A stretch of DNA of 64,000 nucleotides from Cereibacter_A azotoformans (GTDB taxonomy: Bacteria; Pseudomonadota; Alphaproteobacteria; Rhodobacterales; Rhodobacteraceae): NCBI RefSeq assembly GCF_003050905.1, contig NZ_QAOT01000004.1; one strand, 5' to 3'. The position numbers and the translations under genes are program-made. Of the stretch, positions 8,398 through 17,117 are shown piece after piece (position 1 is the stretch's first letter; each line of letters opens with the position of its first letter). The notes beneath the pieces were generated by a model. It did not search any database. It had not been told where the DNA came from and worked only from the letters and a program-made list of their open reading frames with translations.

Positions 8398-8979
8398 ATG
8401 ACTCAGGGAGACGTCAAGATCCATCCGTCGGTGGACAACGGCATCGCGCCGGCGCGGGATGATTTCCCCGGCGGCACGTTACGGTGCAAATGCACCGACC
8501 GGCCGGTCGAGGTGCGCATCAACGCCCAGGCGGCGCACAACCACGTCTGCGGCTGCACGAAATGCTGGAAGCCCGAGGGGGCGATCTTCAGCATGGTGGC
8601 GGTCGTGCCGCGCGAGGCGGTCGAGGTGGTGGCCAACGGCGACAAGCTGAAGGTCGTCGACAGCAGCATGGCGATCCAGCGCCATGCCTGCACGGGCTGC
8701 GGCACGCACATGTTCGGCCGGATCGAGAACAAGGACCACCCGTTCTACGGGCTCGACTTCATCCATACCGAACTCTCCTCGGAAGAGGGCTGGTCGCCTC
8801 CGGGCTTCGCGGCCTTCGTTTCCTCGGTGATCGAGAGCGGGGTGGCCCCGGATCGAATGGACGGCATCCGCGCCCGTCTGCGCGACCTCGGGCTCGAGCC
8901 CTATGATGCGCTCTCGCCGCCGCTGATGGATGCGATCGCCACGCATCTGGCCAAGCGTTCGGGCAAGCTCGCCGCCTGA
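8398..8979 (+). CDS. gfa: S-(hydroxymethyl)glutathione synthase (glutathione-dependent formaldehyde-activating enzyme)
   Basis: Speeds condensation of formaldehyde with glutathione to the substrate of AdhI. Zinc ligands of the Gfa fold are visible: GTLRCKC near residue 28, CGCTKC near 50 and HACTGCGTHMFG near 100. About 193 residues, the usual size. The start ATG follows GGGAGGA at a somewhat long distance. It precedes adhI by 200 bases on the same strand, so the pair forms a formaldehyde-detoxifying unit. Confidence 0.93.
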   Translation: MTQGDVKIHPSVDNGIAPARDDFPGGTLRCKCTDRPVEVRINAQAAHNHVCGCTKCWKPEGAIFSMVAVVPREAVEVVANGDKLKVVDSSMAIQRHACTGCGTHMFGRIENKDHPFYGLDFIHTELSSEEGWSPPGFAAFVSSVIESGVAPDRMDGIRARLRDLGLEPYDALSPPLMDAIATHLAKRSGKLAA

Positions 8980-9179
8980 GGCCGTCGGGGCGGGCCTCAG
9001 CCGGGATGAACCCGGTCCTCCCGCAGGCGGCCAGACCGTCTGCGGGTTGGCGTTCCCGGCGGATGCAAGGGCTGCTTCCTCATCCTTTTTGCCGAATGCC
9101 GCCGGCGGAATTTCCTCTTAAGGTCAGAGAAATATCAGGACCGCCGCCCCAGCGGCGGGTTCAGGAGAGGGAGAGTAAC

Positions 9180-10310
9180 ATGCGCACCCGTGCCGCCGTC
9201 GCCGTCGAGGCCGGCAAGCCGCTCGAGATCATGGAGGTCAATCTCGAAGGACCGAAGGCCGGCGAGGTCATGGTCGAGATCAAGGCCACCGGCATCTGCC
9301 ACACAGACGAGTTCACCCTGTCCGGCGCCGACCCGGAAGGCATGTTCCCGGCGATCCTCGGCCACGAGGGCGCGGGCGTGGTGGTCGAAGTGGGGCCCGG
9401 CGTGACGAGCGTGAAGCCGGGGGATCACGTCATCCCGCTCTACACGCCCGAGTGCCGGCAATGCCCGAGCTGCCTGAGCCAGAAGACCAACCTCTGCACC
9501 GCGATCCGCGGGACGCAGGGGCAGGGGCTGATGCCCGACGGCACGAGCCGCTTCTCGATGCTCGATGGCACGCCGATCCTGCATTACATGGGCTGCTCGA
9601 CCTTCTCGAACTACACGGTCCTGCCCGAGATCGCGGTGGCCAAGGTCCGCGAGGACGCGCCCTTCGACAAGATCTGCTACATCGGCTGCGGCGTCACCAC
9701 CGGCATCGGCGCGGTGATCAACACGGCCAAGGTCGAGATCGGCGCCAAGGCGGTGGTCTTCGGGCTGGGCGGCATCGGGCTGAACGTGATCCAGGGGCTG
9801 AGGCTTGCCGGCGCCGACATGATCATCGGGGTCGATCTGAACAACGCCAAGAAGGAATGGGGCGAGCGGTTCGGCATGACCCATTTCGTGAACCCGTCCG
9901 AGATCGACGGGGACATCGTGGCCCATCTGGTGAATATGACCAAGACGCCCTTCGACCAGATCGGCGGGGCCGACTACACGTTCGACTGCACGGGAAATGT
10001 GAAGGTGATGCGGCAGGCACTGGAAGCGTGCCATCGTGGCTGGGGCCAGTCGATCGTGATCGGCGTGGCGCCGGCGGGGGCCGAGATCCAGACGCGGCCG
10101 TTCCAGCTGGTGACGGGGCGGGTCTGGAAGGGCTCGGCCTTCGGCGGCGCGCGCGGGCGGACCGACGTGCCGAAGATCGTGGAATGGTACATGGAGGGCA
10201 AGATCCAGATCGATCCGATGATCACCCACATCCTGAGCCTCGAAGAGATCAACAAGGGCTTCGATCTCATGCATGCGGGCGAGTCGATCCGCTCGGTCGT
10301 GGTGTTCTGA
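9180..10310 (+). CDS. adhI: S-(hydroxymethyl)glutathione dehydrogenase / class III alcohol dehydrogenase
   Basis: NAD-dependent oxidation of S-hydroxymethylglutathione to S-formylglutathione; known as GSH-FDH (AdhI) in R. sphaeroides. Catalytic zinc region TGICHTDEFTLSG and GHEGAGVV, structural zinc loop CRQCPSCLSQKTNLC, and NAD-binding GLGGIGLNVIQG are intact over 376 residues. The ATG follows GGAGAGGGAGAG. In R. sphaeroides, adhI transcription is reported to respond to formaldehyde sources through two-component systems; a response regulator/kinase pair lies 12 kb downstream here. Followed by cycI. Confidence 0.97.
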   Translation: MRTRAAVAVEAGKPLEIMEVNLEGPKAGEVMVEIKATGICHTDEFTLSGADPEGMFPAILGHEGAGVVVEVGPGVTSVKPGDHVIPLYTPECRQCPSCLSQKTNLCTAIRGTQGQGLMPDGTSRFSMLDGTPILHYMGCSTFSNYTVLPEIAVAKVREDAPFDKICYIGCGVTTGIGAVINTAKVEIGAKAVVFGLGGIGLNVIQGLRLAGADMIIGVDLNNAKKEWGERFGMTHFVNPSEIDGDIVAHLVNMTKTPFDQIGGADYTFDCTGNVKVMRQALEACHRGWGQSIVIGVAPAGAEIQTRPFQLVTGRVWKGSAFGGARGRTDVPKIVEWYMEGKIQIDPMITHILSLEEINKGFDLMHAGESIRSVVVF

Positions 10311-10364
10311 GCCGCGGTTCCTCCGCGACGCGTGACGATTTCCCAGTGTCGGTGCCAGTGACCC

Positions 10365-10384
10365 GGCCGGTCGTTCGACCGGCC
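10365..10384 (+). repeat. Strong hairpin between adhI and cycI
   Basis: Perfect 20-base palindrome (GGCCGGTCG/CGACCGGCC arms around TT). No T-run follows, so it is more likely an mRNA-stability or processing element between two cotranscribed genes than a terminator. Confidence 0.6.
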
Positions 10385-10436
10385 CGGGCGGCCTCATGCG
10401 CAGGTCGCCCCGAGCCATCCGCCAAGGGAGCAAAAC

Positions 10437-10868
10437 ATGAGACTGACCCCGTTACTCGCAGGCGCGCTCGCGCTTGGAACGGCGCATGCCGCCGCAGCCC
10501 AGGGCGATCCGGCCGCCGGCGAGAAGGCCTTTCGCAAGTGCCTCGCCTGCCATCAGATCGGCGAAGGCGCCACGAGCAAGACCGGCCCGGTGCTGACCGG
10601 CGTCGTCGGACGTCCGGCCGCAACCGTCGAGGGCTTCGCCTACTCCAAGGCGATGGCCGAGGCGGCGGAGGGCGGACTCGTCTGGGACCATGCGGCGCTC
10701 GAGGACTTCCTGTCCAACCCGCGCAAGGCCATGCCGGGCACCAAGATGGCCTTCCCCGGCATCAGGAAGCCGGAAGAGCTGGCCGACATCATCGCCTATC
10801 TCGACACCTTCTCGGATGGTGCGGTGCAGGAGGCCGGCGAGGCGTCCGACGCGCCGGTCGAGGGATGA
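10437..10868 (+). CDS. cycI: Isocytochrome c2
   Basis: Periplasmic electron carrier; 143-residue precursor with signal peptide ending near AHAAAA. Class I c-type heme site CLACH at residues 35-39 and likely axial methionine at 104 in GTKMAF. It can carry electrons between the bc1 complex or dehydrogenases and oxidase or reaction centre. Its place between adhI and xoxF matches the known R. sphaeroides locus and suggests use with alcohol/formaldehyde oxidation. An extended Glu/Asp-rich tail follows the heme domain. RBS AAGGGAGC precedes the ATG. Confidence 0.95.
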   Translation: MRLTPLLAGALALGTAHAAAAQGDPAAGEKAFRKCLACHQIGEGATSKTGPVLTGVVGRPAATVEGFAYSKAMAEAAEGGLVWDHAALEDFLSNPRKAMPGTKMAFPGIRKPEELADIIAYLDTFSDGAVQEAGEASDAPVEG

Positions 10869-10955
10869 AAAAGCCCGGTGCGTCAAGGATTTCGCAAGAG
10901 CCCGCCTGCGGCGCACCGGCCGATCATACTTTGGGCTTAAAACCGGCCGGCGTCG

Positions 10956-10985
10956 TTGACGCTACAAATCGACGCGCCGTAGCAT
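10956..10985 (+). promoter_or_regulatory. Candidate xoxF promoter
   Basis: TTGACG and TAGCAT separated by 18 bases, roughly 95 bases ahead of the xoxF start. Only a consensus-like pair seen by eye. A hairpin with GGTTCC/GGAACC arms around six bases follows at 11007-11024 in what would be the leader. Confidence 0.4.
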
Positions 10986-11079
10986 GAGGCTCGGGAAGAG
11001 GCCGGCGGTTCCGGGGAGGGAACCCAAGGCCGGTGGAACGACCAAGCCATTCTCAATAAATCAACATCGGGAGGAGCCA

Positions 11080-12882
11080 ATGAAGATGCTTAAGAGGGGT
11101 CTCGCCGCGACCCTGCTGCTCTCGTCTGCGCCGGTCTATGCGAACGACTCGGTCATGCAGGCGATTGGGGATTCGACCCAATGGGCGATCCAGACCGGCG
11201 ACTACGCCAACACCCGCTACTCCGAGCTGGACCAGATCAACCGCGAGAACGTGGGCAAGCTTCAGGTCGCCTGGACCTTCTCGACGGGCGTGCTGCGCGG
11301 CCACGAGGGCTCGCCGCTCGTGATCGACGGGATCATGTATGTCCACACCCCGTTCCCGAACAATGTCTATGCGCTCGACCTGAACAACGAGGGCAGGATC
11401 CTGTGGCGCTACGAGCCGCAGCAGAACCCCGACGTCGTGGGCGTGATGTGCTGCGACACGGTCAACCGCGGCGTGGCCTATGCCGATGGAATGATCTTCC
11501 TGCACCAGGCCGACACCACCATCGTCGCGCTGGACGCCAAGTCCGGCGAGGTGAAATGGAGCGTCGTCAACGGTGATCCCACCAAGGGCGAGACCAACAC
11601 GGCAACCGTCCTGCCGGTCAAGGACAAGATCCTCGTCGGCATCTCGGGCGGCGAGTTCGGTGTCCGCGGCCACCTGACCGCCTACGACATGCAGACCGGC
11701 GAGCAGGTCTGGCGCGCCTTCTCGACCGGCCCGGACGAGGAGATGCTCGTCGATCCCGAGCAGACCACGCATCTCGGAAAGCCGATCGGCCCGAACTCGT
11801 CGCTGGAAAGCTGGGAAGGCGATCAGTGGCAGATCGGCGGCGGCACCACCTGGGGCTGGTATTCCTATGACCCGGACCTGAACCTTGTCTATTACGGCAC
11901 GGGCAACCCCTCGACCTGGAACCCGTCGCAACGGCCGGGCGACAACAAGTGGTCGATGACCATCATGGCGCGCGATGTCGATACCGGCATGGCGAAGTGG
12001 TTCTACCAGAAGACCCCGCACGACGAGTGGGACTATGACGGGGTGAACGAGAACATCCTCGTCGATCAGGAGATCGACGGGCAGATGCGCAAGCTGCTGG
12101 TCAACCTCGACCGCAACGGCTTTGGCTATACGCTCGACCGCGAGACGGGCGAGCTGCTGGTGGCCGAGAAGTATGATCCGGCGGTGAACTGGGCCACCGA
12201 AGTGGTGATGGACCCCGAGTCCGACCAGTATGGCCGTCCGCAGGTCGTGGCGGAATATTCGACCGCGCAGAACGGCGAGGACACCAACACCACCGGCGTC
12301 TGCCCGGCGGCGCTGGGGTCCAAGGACCAGCAGCCGGCGGCCTTCTCGCCCAAGACGGGCCTCTTCTACGTGCCGACCAACCACGTCTGCATGGATTACG
12401 AGCCCTACCGGGTCAGCTACACGGCCGGCCAGCCCTATGTGGGCGCGACGCTCTCGATGTATCCCGCGCCGGACAGCCATGGCGGCATGGGCAATTTCAT
12501 TGCCTGGGACGCCACCAAGGGCGAGATCAAGTGGTCGCTGCCCGAGCAGTTCTCGGTCTGGTCGGGGGCGCTGGCCACCGCGGGCGACGTCGTGTTCTAC
12601 GGCACGCTCGAAGGCCACCTCAAGGCGATCGACGCCGAGACGGGCGAGCTTCTCTACCGCTTCAAGACCCCCTCGGGCGTCATCGGCAACGTGATGACCT
12701 ACGAGCTGAACGGCAAGCAGTACATCGGCATCCTGTCGGGCGTCGGCGGCTGGGCCGGGATCGGTCTCGCGGCCGGCCTGACCAACCCGAACGAGGGTCT
12801 GGGCGCCGTGGGCGGCTATGCGGCGCTCTCGGACTACACCGAGCTTGGCGGCCAGCTGACCGTGTTCGCCGTGCCGGACTGA
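11080..12882 (+). CDS. xoxF: PQQ-dependent methanol/alcohol dehydrogenase, lanthanide type
   Basis: Periplasmic eight-bladed quinoprotein that oxidises methanol or other alcohols (and formaldehyde) and feeds a cytochrome c. 600 residues with signal peptide ending PVYA. The vicinal disulfide CC at residues 124-125 contacts PQQ; metal ligands should be Glu192 (GGEFG), Asn276 (GTGNP), catalytic Asp318 and the extra Asp320 in HDEWDYDG. That second Asp marks XoxF rather than MxaF and predicts lanthanide dependence. RBS GGGAGGAG. A terminator-like hairpin separates it from its cytochrome gene, which would keep xoxF mRNA higher. Confidence 0.97.
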   Translation: MKMLKRGLAATLLLSSAPVYANDSVMQAIGDSTQWAIQTGDYANTRYSELDQINRENVGKLQVAWTFSTGVLRGHEGSPLVIDGIMYVHTPFPNNVYALDLNNEGRILWRYEPQQNPDVVGVMCCDTVNRGVAYADGMIFLHQADTTIVALDAKSGEVKWSVVNGDPTKGETNTATVLPVKDKILVGISGGEFGVRGHLTAYDMQTGEQVWRAFSTGPDEEMLVDPEQTTHLGKPIGPNSSLESWEGDQWQIGGGTTWGWYSYDPDLNLVYYGTGNPSTWNPSQRPGDNKWSMTIMARDVDTGMAKWFYQKTPHDEWDYDGVNENILVDQEIDGQMRKLLVNLDRNGFGYTLDRETGELLVAEKYDPAVNWATEVVMDPESDQYGRPQVVAEYSTAQNGEDTNTTGVCPAALGSKDQQPAAFSPKTGLFYVPTNHVCMDYEPYRVSYTAGQPYVGATLSMYPAPDSHGGMGNFIAWDATKGEIKWSLPEQFSVWSGALATAGDVVFYGTLEGHLKAIDAETGELLYRFKTPSGVIGNVMTYELNGKQYIGILSGVGGWAGIGLAAGLTNPNEGLGAVGGYAALSDYTELGGQLTVFAVPD

Positions 12883-12898
12883 GGATCTCGGCCATCAG

Positions 12899-12920
12899 CC
12901 GGAGCCGGTCCCGGCTCCGG
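12899..12920 (+). repeat. Hairpin directly after xoxF
   Basis: Ten-base perfect arms CCGGAGCCGG/CCGGCTCCGG around TC, 16 bases past the xoxF stop. No T-run; probably protects the xoxF mRNA 3' end. Confidence 0.5.
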
Positions 12921-12977
12921 TCCCCTGCGCCGCTGAAGGAGGTGCGGCGGAGGGGATCATGGCCCTGCAAGAACCGG

Positions 12978-13017
12978 AGCCGCCCCCTTGCGGGCACCGC
13001 GGGGGCGGCTTTCTTCT
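12978..13017 (+). terminator. Terminator-like hairpin between xoxF and cycB
   Basis: Arms AGCCGCCCCC and GGGGGCGGCT around a 13-base loop, followed by TTCTTCT. It sits 16 bases before the cycB start, so it must be read through or act as a partial terminator. Confidence 0.6.
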
Positions 13018-13032
13018 GGGAGGAGATAACGA

Positions 13033-13563
13033 ATGAAGACCACTCTGTCCGTGGGCGCCATGGTGATGTGCGCGCTGATGGCGGGCGCCACGTCGCTGGC
13101 CTCGGCCGAGGCCGCAGCACAGGGCACGGATGTTGCGGTCGCGTCGTCGGACGGCATCCGCTCGTTCAATGCCGAGGATGTGCCCACCTTCGACATCGCC
13201 GAGGACGGCACGGTGGACTGGCCCACCTTCTCGGGCTACCGCCGCTACCAGTCGGAGTGCCACGTCTGCCATGGCCCGGACGGCATGGGCTCGACCTATG
13301 CGCCTGCGCTGAAGGACAGCGTGATGCGCATGGATTACTACACGTTCCTCGAGATCATCGCCAACGGCAAGCAGGATGTGGGCGCCGCGCAGACGCTGGT
13401 CATGCCGGCCTTCGGGACGAACCCGAACGTCATGTGCTACGTCGATGACATCTGGACCTATCTGCGGGCCCGCGGCTCGGGGAACCTTGATCGCGGCCGC
13501 CCGGCCAAGCGCGCCGACAAGACCGAGGAATATGCCGAGGTGGAAGCGTCGTGCATGGAATGA
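13033..13563 (+). CDS. cycB: Cytochrome c553i-type electron acceptor of XoxF
   Basis: Secreted c-type cytochrome (signal peptide ending near LASAEA) with heme site CHVCH at residues 76-80 and likely axial Met124 in LVMPAFG. It corresponds to CycB/cytochrome c553i of Paracoccus and XoxG of other methylotrophs: it takes electrons from XoxF. 176 residues. RBS GGGAGGAG. Its last bases overlap the xoxJ start (ATGA), typical of the xoxF-G-J order. Confidence 0.92.
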   Translation: MKTTLSVGAMVMCALMAGATSLASAEAAAQGTDVAVASSDGIRSFNAEDVPTFDIAEDGTVDWPTFSGYRRYQSECHVCHGPDGMGSTYAPALKDSVMRMDYYTFLEIIANGKQDVGAAQTLVMPAFGTNPNVMCYVDDIWTYLRARGSGNLDRGRPAKRADKTEEYAEVEASCME

Positions 13564-14372
13564 TCCGCAGCGCCCTCGTGGCGACGGTCCTTGCGGCCGG
13601 ACCGGCCCAGGCGCAGGTCGCCGACCTCGTCTCGGACGATGTGCTGCGCATCTGCGCCGATCCCGCCAATTCCCCCATGTCCCACCGCGACGGCAGCGGC
13701 TTCGAGAACCGCATCGCCGAGCATCTCGGCCAGGTCATGGGCAAGCCGGTGGAGTACACCTGGTTCCCGATGGTGGTGGGGTTCGCGCGCAACACCCTCT
13801 TTGCGGGCAAGTGCGACCTTGTCATCGGCTATGCCCAGGGCGACGAGCTGGTGCTGAACACCAACCATTACTACACCTCGACCCATGTGCTCGTGGTGAA
13901 GGCCGACGGGCCGCTGGCCGGGGTGGAGAGCCTCTCGGACCCGGCGCTCAAGAGGCTGCGCCTGGGCGTGGTGGCCGGTTCGCCTCCGGCCTCGCACATC
14001 GCGCGGCATGGGCTGATGGCGAAGGCCAAGCCCTACGACCTGATGGTGGACCGCCGGGTCGAGGATCCGTCCGGCGACATGCTCTCCGACATCGAGGCGG
14101 GGGGCATAGATGCCGCCGTGATGTGGGGTCCGGTGGCCGGGCCCCTTGTGCGCGAGCGTGCCGGGCTCAAGGCCATCCCGCTCCTCAAGGAAGAGGGCGC
14201 GCCGCGGCTGTTCTACCGCATCACGATGGGCGTGCGGCAGGGCGAGGATGTCTGGAAGCGCGAGGTCAACTCGCTGCTCCGGCGCGAACAGGAGGCGCTC
14301 GACGCGATCCTGCGCGAGGCGGGCGTGCCTTTGGTGGATGATTACGGGAAGGCGTTGAAGGAGGGCGGGTGA
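13560..14372 (+). CDS. xoxJ: XoxJ-type periplasmic binding-fold protein
   Basis: Solute-binding-protein fold (family 3 like) without a transporter, thought to assist maturation or activation of XoxF. Signal peptide ends AQAQ; the domain starts DVLRICADPANSPMSHRDGSGFENRIAEHL, the typical beginning of quinoprotein-associated binding proteins. 270 residues from the ATG that overlaps the cycB stop as ATGA; a GTG nine bases earlier is possible. Overlaps the next gene by GTGA. Confidence 0.9.
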   Translation: MIRSALVATVLAAGPAQAQVADLVSDDVLRICADPANSPMSHRDGSGFENRIAEHLGQVMGKPVEYTWFPMVVGFARNTLFAGKCDLVIGYAQGDELVLNTNHYYTSTHVLVVKADGPLAGVESLSDPALKRLRLGVVAGSPPASHIARHGLMAKAKPYDLMVDRRVEDPSGDMLSDIEAGGIDAAVMWGPVAGPLVRERAGLKAIPLLKEEGAPRLFYRITMGVRQGEDVWKREVNSLLRREQEALDAILREAGVPLVDDYGKALKEGG

Positions 14373-14896
14373 AGAGGTTTGCGGCGGCCCTGTGTCTTCT
14401 GGCGCTTCCGGCGCTGGCCGGTGTGCCGGAGCCCGACGGCTTTCGCGGCGCGCCCTATCGGGCCGAGGTTCCTGCCACGGTGATGGGACAACCCGGCCTC
14501 TCGTCCGACGAGGCGCGCGCGTTGCATTCCGCTGGTGTGTCCTTCATCGACGTGCTTCCCCGCGAGGCGCGCCCCGAAGGTCTGCCCGACGACCGGATGT
14601 GGCGGGAAAAGCCGCATCTCAGCATTCCGGGCTCGGTCTGGCTGCCGAACACCGGATACGAGGCGCTGCCGGAGGCCGATGCCGCCTATCTGCGCGACGG
14701 GCTGGAGCGCGTGACGGGAGGCGATGCCGGCGCCGCGGTGGTGATCTTCTGCAAGAAGGACTGCTGGATGTCCTGGAACGCGGCCAAGCGCGCGATCGGC
14801 TGGGGCTTTTCCGGCGTGAAATGGTTCCCCGGAGGGACGGACGCGTGGCAGGATCTGGGTGGGCATCTGGAGGAGGTGCCGCCTGCGCCGCGGTAA
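14369..14896 (+). CDS. Secreted rhodanese-like PQQ-associated Cys-Trp motif protein
   Basis: 175-residue exported protein (signal peptide ending LAGV) with a rhodanese-like domain. The active-site loop is IFCKKDCWMSWNAAKRA: two cysteines three residues apart followed by Trp, as in the 'PQQ-dependent catabolism-associated CXXCW motif' family. A redox or sulfur-transfer role in quinoprotein maturation is plausible but unproven. GTG start inside the xoxJ stop (GTGA overlap). Confidence 0.85.
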   Translation: MKRFAAALCLLALPALAGVPEPDGFRGAPYRAEVPATVMGQPGLSSDEARALHSAGVSFIDVLPREARPEGLPDDRMWREKPHLSIPGSVWLPNTGYEALPEADAAYLRDGLERVTGGDAGAAVVIFCKKDCWMSWNAAKRAIGWGFSGVKWFPGGTDAWQDLGGHLEEVPPAPR

Positions 14897-14924
14897 GGTC
14901 ACGATGGGGTTGGGAGGACTGAGA

Positions 14925-16106
14925 ATGCGATTTCTGCACGCCGCGCTTGTTGCGGCCCTGGTCATGCCCTGCGCCGCGCTGGCGCAGGTCGAGATACGGA
15001 TGGCCGTGTTGCGCGTGGATGAGCCGGGCCGCCCTCCCGCCTCGCGCCTCGACCTGCCGCCCGAGGATCTCGGCTTTGCCGGAGCGCGCCTCGGCACGAG
15101 TGACAACGCCACCACCGGGCAGTTCATGGGCCAGAGCTTCGTGACCGACGAGGTCACCGCCACGCACGAGACAGCCGCCGGCAAGATGCAGGAGATCGTG
15201 GCCTCGGGCGTCCGGCTCGTGGTGACGCTGGCCGATGAGGAGACCACGCTGGCCCTCGCAGACGCGGCGGGCGACGAGGTGCTGGTCTTCAACGCGCGCG
15301 CGCGGGGCGACGCGCTTCGGGGAGAGGACTGCCGGGCCAATCTTCTCCACACCGCGCCCAGCCGGGCGATGGTCACCGATGCTCTGGCGCAGTTCCTCAT
15401 GTGGAAACGCTGGGACGACTGGTTCCTGATCGAGGGAAGCCACCCGGCCGACCGGGCGCTGGCCGATGCCTATCGGCGCGCGGCCACCAAGTTCGGCGCC
15501 CGCATCGTCGAGGAGCGCACTTTCGAGGATACGGGCGGCGCGCGGGCGACCGACAGCGGCCTCGTCCAGATCCAGGCCCGGATGCCCACCTTCACCCAGC
15601 GCGCGGCGCAGCATGATGTGGTGGTGGCCGCCGACGAGACCGGCATCTTTGCCGCCTACCTGCCTTACCACACCTGGGAGGCGCGGCCTGTCGCGGGCTC
15701 GGCGGGTCTGTCGCCGCTCTCGTGGCATCCCGCGATGGAAATGTGGGGCGGCATGCAGTTCCAGAGCCGCTTCGAAAAGCTCGCCCAGCGTCCCAGCCGC
15801 GAGGAGGATTATCAGGTCTGGCTGGCGATGCGCGCCGTGGGCGAGGCGGCCACCCGTACCCAGTCGGCCGAGATGGCGGTCCTGCGGGACTACATGCTGG
15901 GCGACGAGTTCCAGCTTGGCGGCTTCAAGGGCCAGCCGCTGACATGGCGCGACTGGGACGGCCAGCTGCGCCAGCCGATCCTGCTCGCATCGGGCGACAT
16001 CGTGACCTCGGTCTCGCCCCAGTCCGAATATCTGCATCAGGTCTCCCAGCTCGATACGCTCGGCATCGATCGCCCGGAAACGGCCTGCCAGATCGAGCGC
16101 CAGTGA
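14925..16106 (+). CDS. Substrate-binding-like protein of the PQQ-associated ABC system
   Basis: 393-residue secreted protein (signal peptide MRFLHAALVAALVMPCAALA) of the branched-chain-amino-acid-receptor fold, in the group annotated as ABC substrate-binding protein of PQQ-dependent alcohol dehydrogenase systems. Seen: IRMAVLRVDEPGRPPASRLD at the start of the mature part and LSWHPAMEMWGGMQFQSRF near the centre. The ligand is unknown; the linked ATPase and permease look like an exporter, so it may act as a periplasmic partner rather than a classical importer receptor. The ATG is set by GGGAGGA seven bases upstream. Confidence 0.85.
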   Translation: MRFLHAALVAALVMPCAALAQVEIRMAVLRVDEPGRPPASRLDLPPEDLGFAGARLGTSDNATTGQFMGQSFVTDEVTATHETAAGKMQEIVASGVRLVVTLADEETTLALADAAGDEVLVFNARARGDALRGEDCRANLLHTAPSRAMVTDALAQFLMWKRWDDWFLIEGSHPADRALADAYRRAATKFGARIVEERTFEDTGGARATDSGLVQIQARMPTFTQRAAQHDVVVAADETGIFAAYLPYHTWEARPVAGSAGLSPLSWHPAMEMWGGMQFQSRFEKLAQRPSREEDYQVWLAMRAVGEAATRTQSAEMAVLRDYMLGDEFQLGGFKGQPLTWRDWDGQLRQPILLASGDIVTSVSPQSEYLHQVSQLDTLGIDRPETACQIERQ

Positions 16107-16130
16107 TTCATTGAGAGGGGAGGACAAGAG

Positions 16131-17093
16131 ATGATCATGAGAGCCACGGGCCTGCTGGCCTGCCTCTGCACCGGGAGCCCGGCGCTTGCGGGCAAGATCT
16201 TCGTCTCGAACGAGAAGGGCAACGACATCACCGTGCTCGACAGCGAGAGCTTCGAGGTGATCGCGACCTTTCCCGGCGGCCAGCGCCCGCGCGGCATCAC
16301 GGCCTCGCCGGACGGCAAGTGGCTTTATGTCTGCGCCTCGGACGACAATCTCGTGCGGGTCTTCAGCACCGACACCTACGAAGAGCAGCCGACGCTGCCC
16401 TCGGGGCCCGACCCCGAACTGTTCGTGCTGCATCCGTCGGGCAACCCGCTCTACATTGCCAACGAGGACGACAACATCGTGACCGTTGTCGATGTCGAGA
16501 CGCGCACGGTTCTGGCCGAGGTGCCGGTGGGGGTGGAGCCCGAGGGCATGGGCGTCTCGCCCGACGGCCGGATCGTCGTCAACACTTCCGAGACGACGAA
16601 CATGGCCCATTTCATCGACACCGAGACCTTCGAGATCGTCCAGAACGTGCTGGTGGACCAGCGCCCGCGCTTTGCGCAATTCACCGACGACGGCGCGACG
16701 CTGCTCGTCTCGTCCGAAATCGGGGGCACGGTCTCGGTCATCGACCCGGCCTCGGGACAGATCGAGAAGAAGATCACCTTCGAGGTGCCGGGCGTCCTGC
16801 CCGAGGCCCTGCAGCCGGTGGGGGTGCGGGTGACGGCGGACGGCTCCAAGGCCTATGTCGCGCTCGGGCCCGCCAACCGGGTGGCCGTGGTGGACGGCGC
16901 CACCTGGGAGGTGACGGACTATCTGCTCGTGGGGCAGAGGGTCTGGCAACTGGCCTTCTCGCCGGATCAGAAATACCTTTTCACCACCAACGGGAACTCG
17001 AACGACATCTCCATCATCGATGTGGCCAGCGACGAGGTGATCCGCTCGGTGCAGGTGGGCGAGCAGCCCTGGGGCGTGGTGGCGGTGGAATGA
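16131..17093 (+). CDS. PQQ-associated YVTN beta-propeller protein
   Basis: 320-residue secreted seven-bladed propeller built from YVTN-type repeats: IFVSNEKGNDITVLD, LYVCASDDNLVRVF, LYIANEDDNIVTVVD, LLVSSEIGGTVSVID, AYVALGPANRVAVVD, LFTTNGNSNDISIID. Signal peptide ends SPALAG. Belongs to the PQQ-dependent-catabolism beta-propeller family. No catalytic residues recognised; perhaps a scaffold or chaperone for the quinoprotein chain. Close downstream neighbour of the binding protein and upstream of two small exported proteins. Confidence 0.88.
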   Translation: MIMRATGLLACLCTGSPALAGKIFVSNEKGNDITVLDSESFEVIATFPGGQRPRGITASPDGKWLYVCASDDNLVRVFSTDTYEEQPTLPSGPDPELFVLHPSGNPLYIANEDDNIVTVVDVETRTVLAEVPVGVEPEGMGVSPDGRIVVNTSETTNMAHFIDTETFEIVQNVLVDQRPRFAQFTDDGATLLVSSEIGGTVSVIDPASGQIEKKITFEVPGVLPEALQPVGVRVTADGSKAYVALGPANRVAVVDGATWEVTDYLLVGQRVWQLAFSPDQKYLFTTNGNSNDISIIDVASDEVIRSVQVGEQPWGVVAVE

Positions 17094-17117
17094 CGGACAT
17101 TGTTCAGGGAGGAAGAC

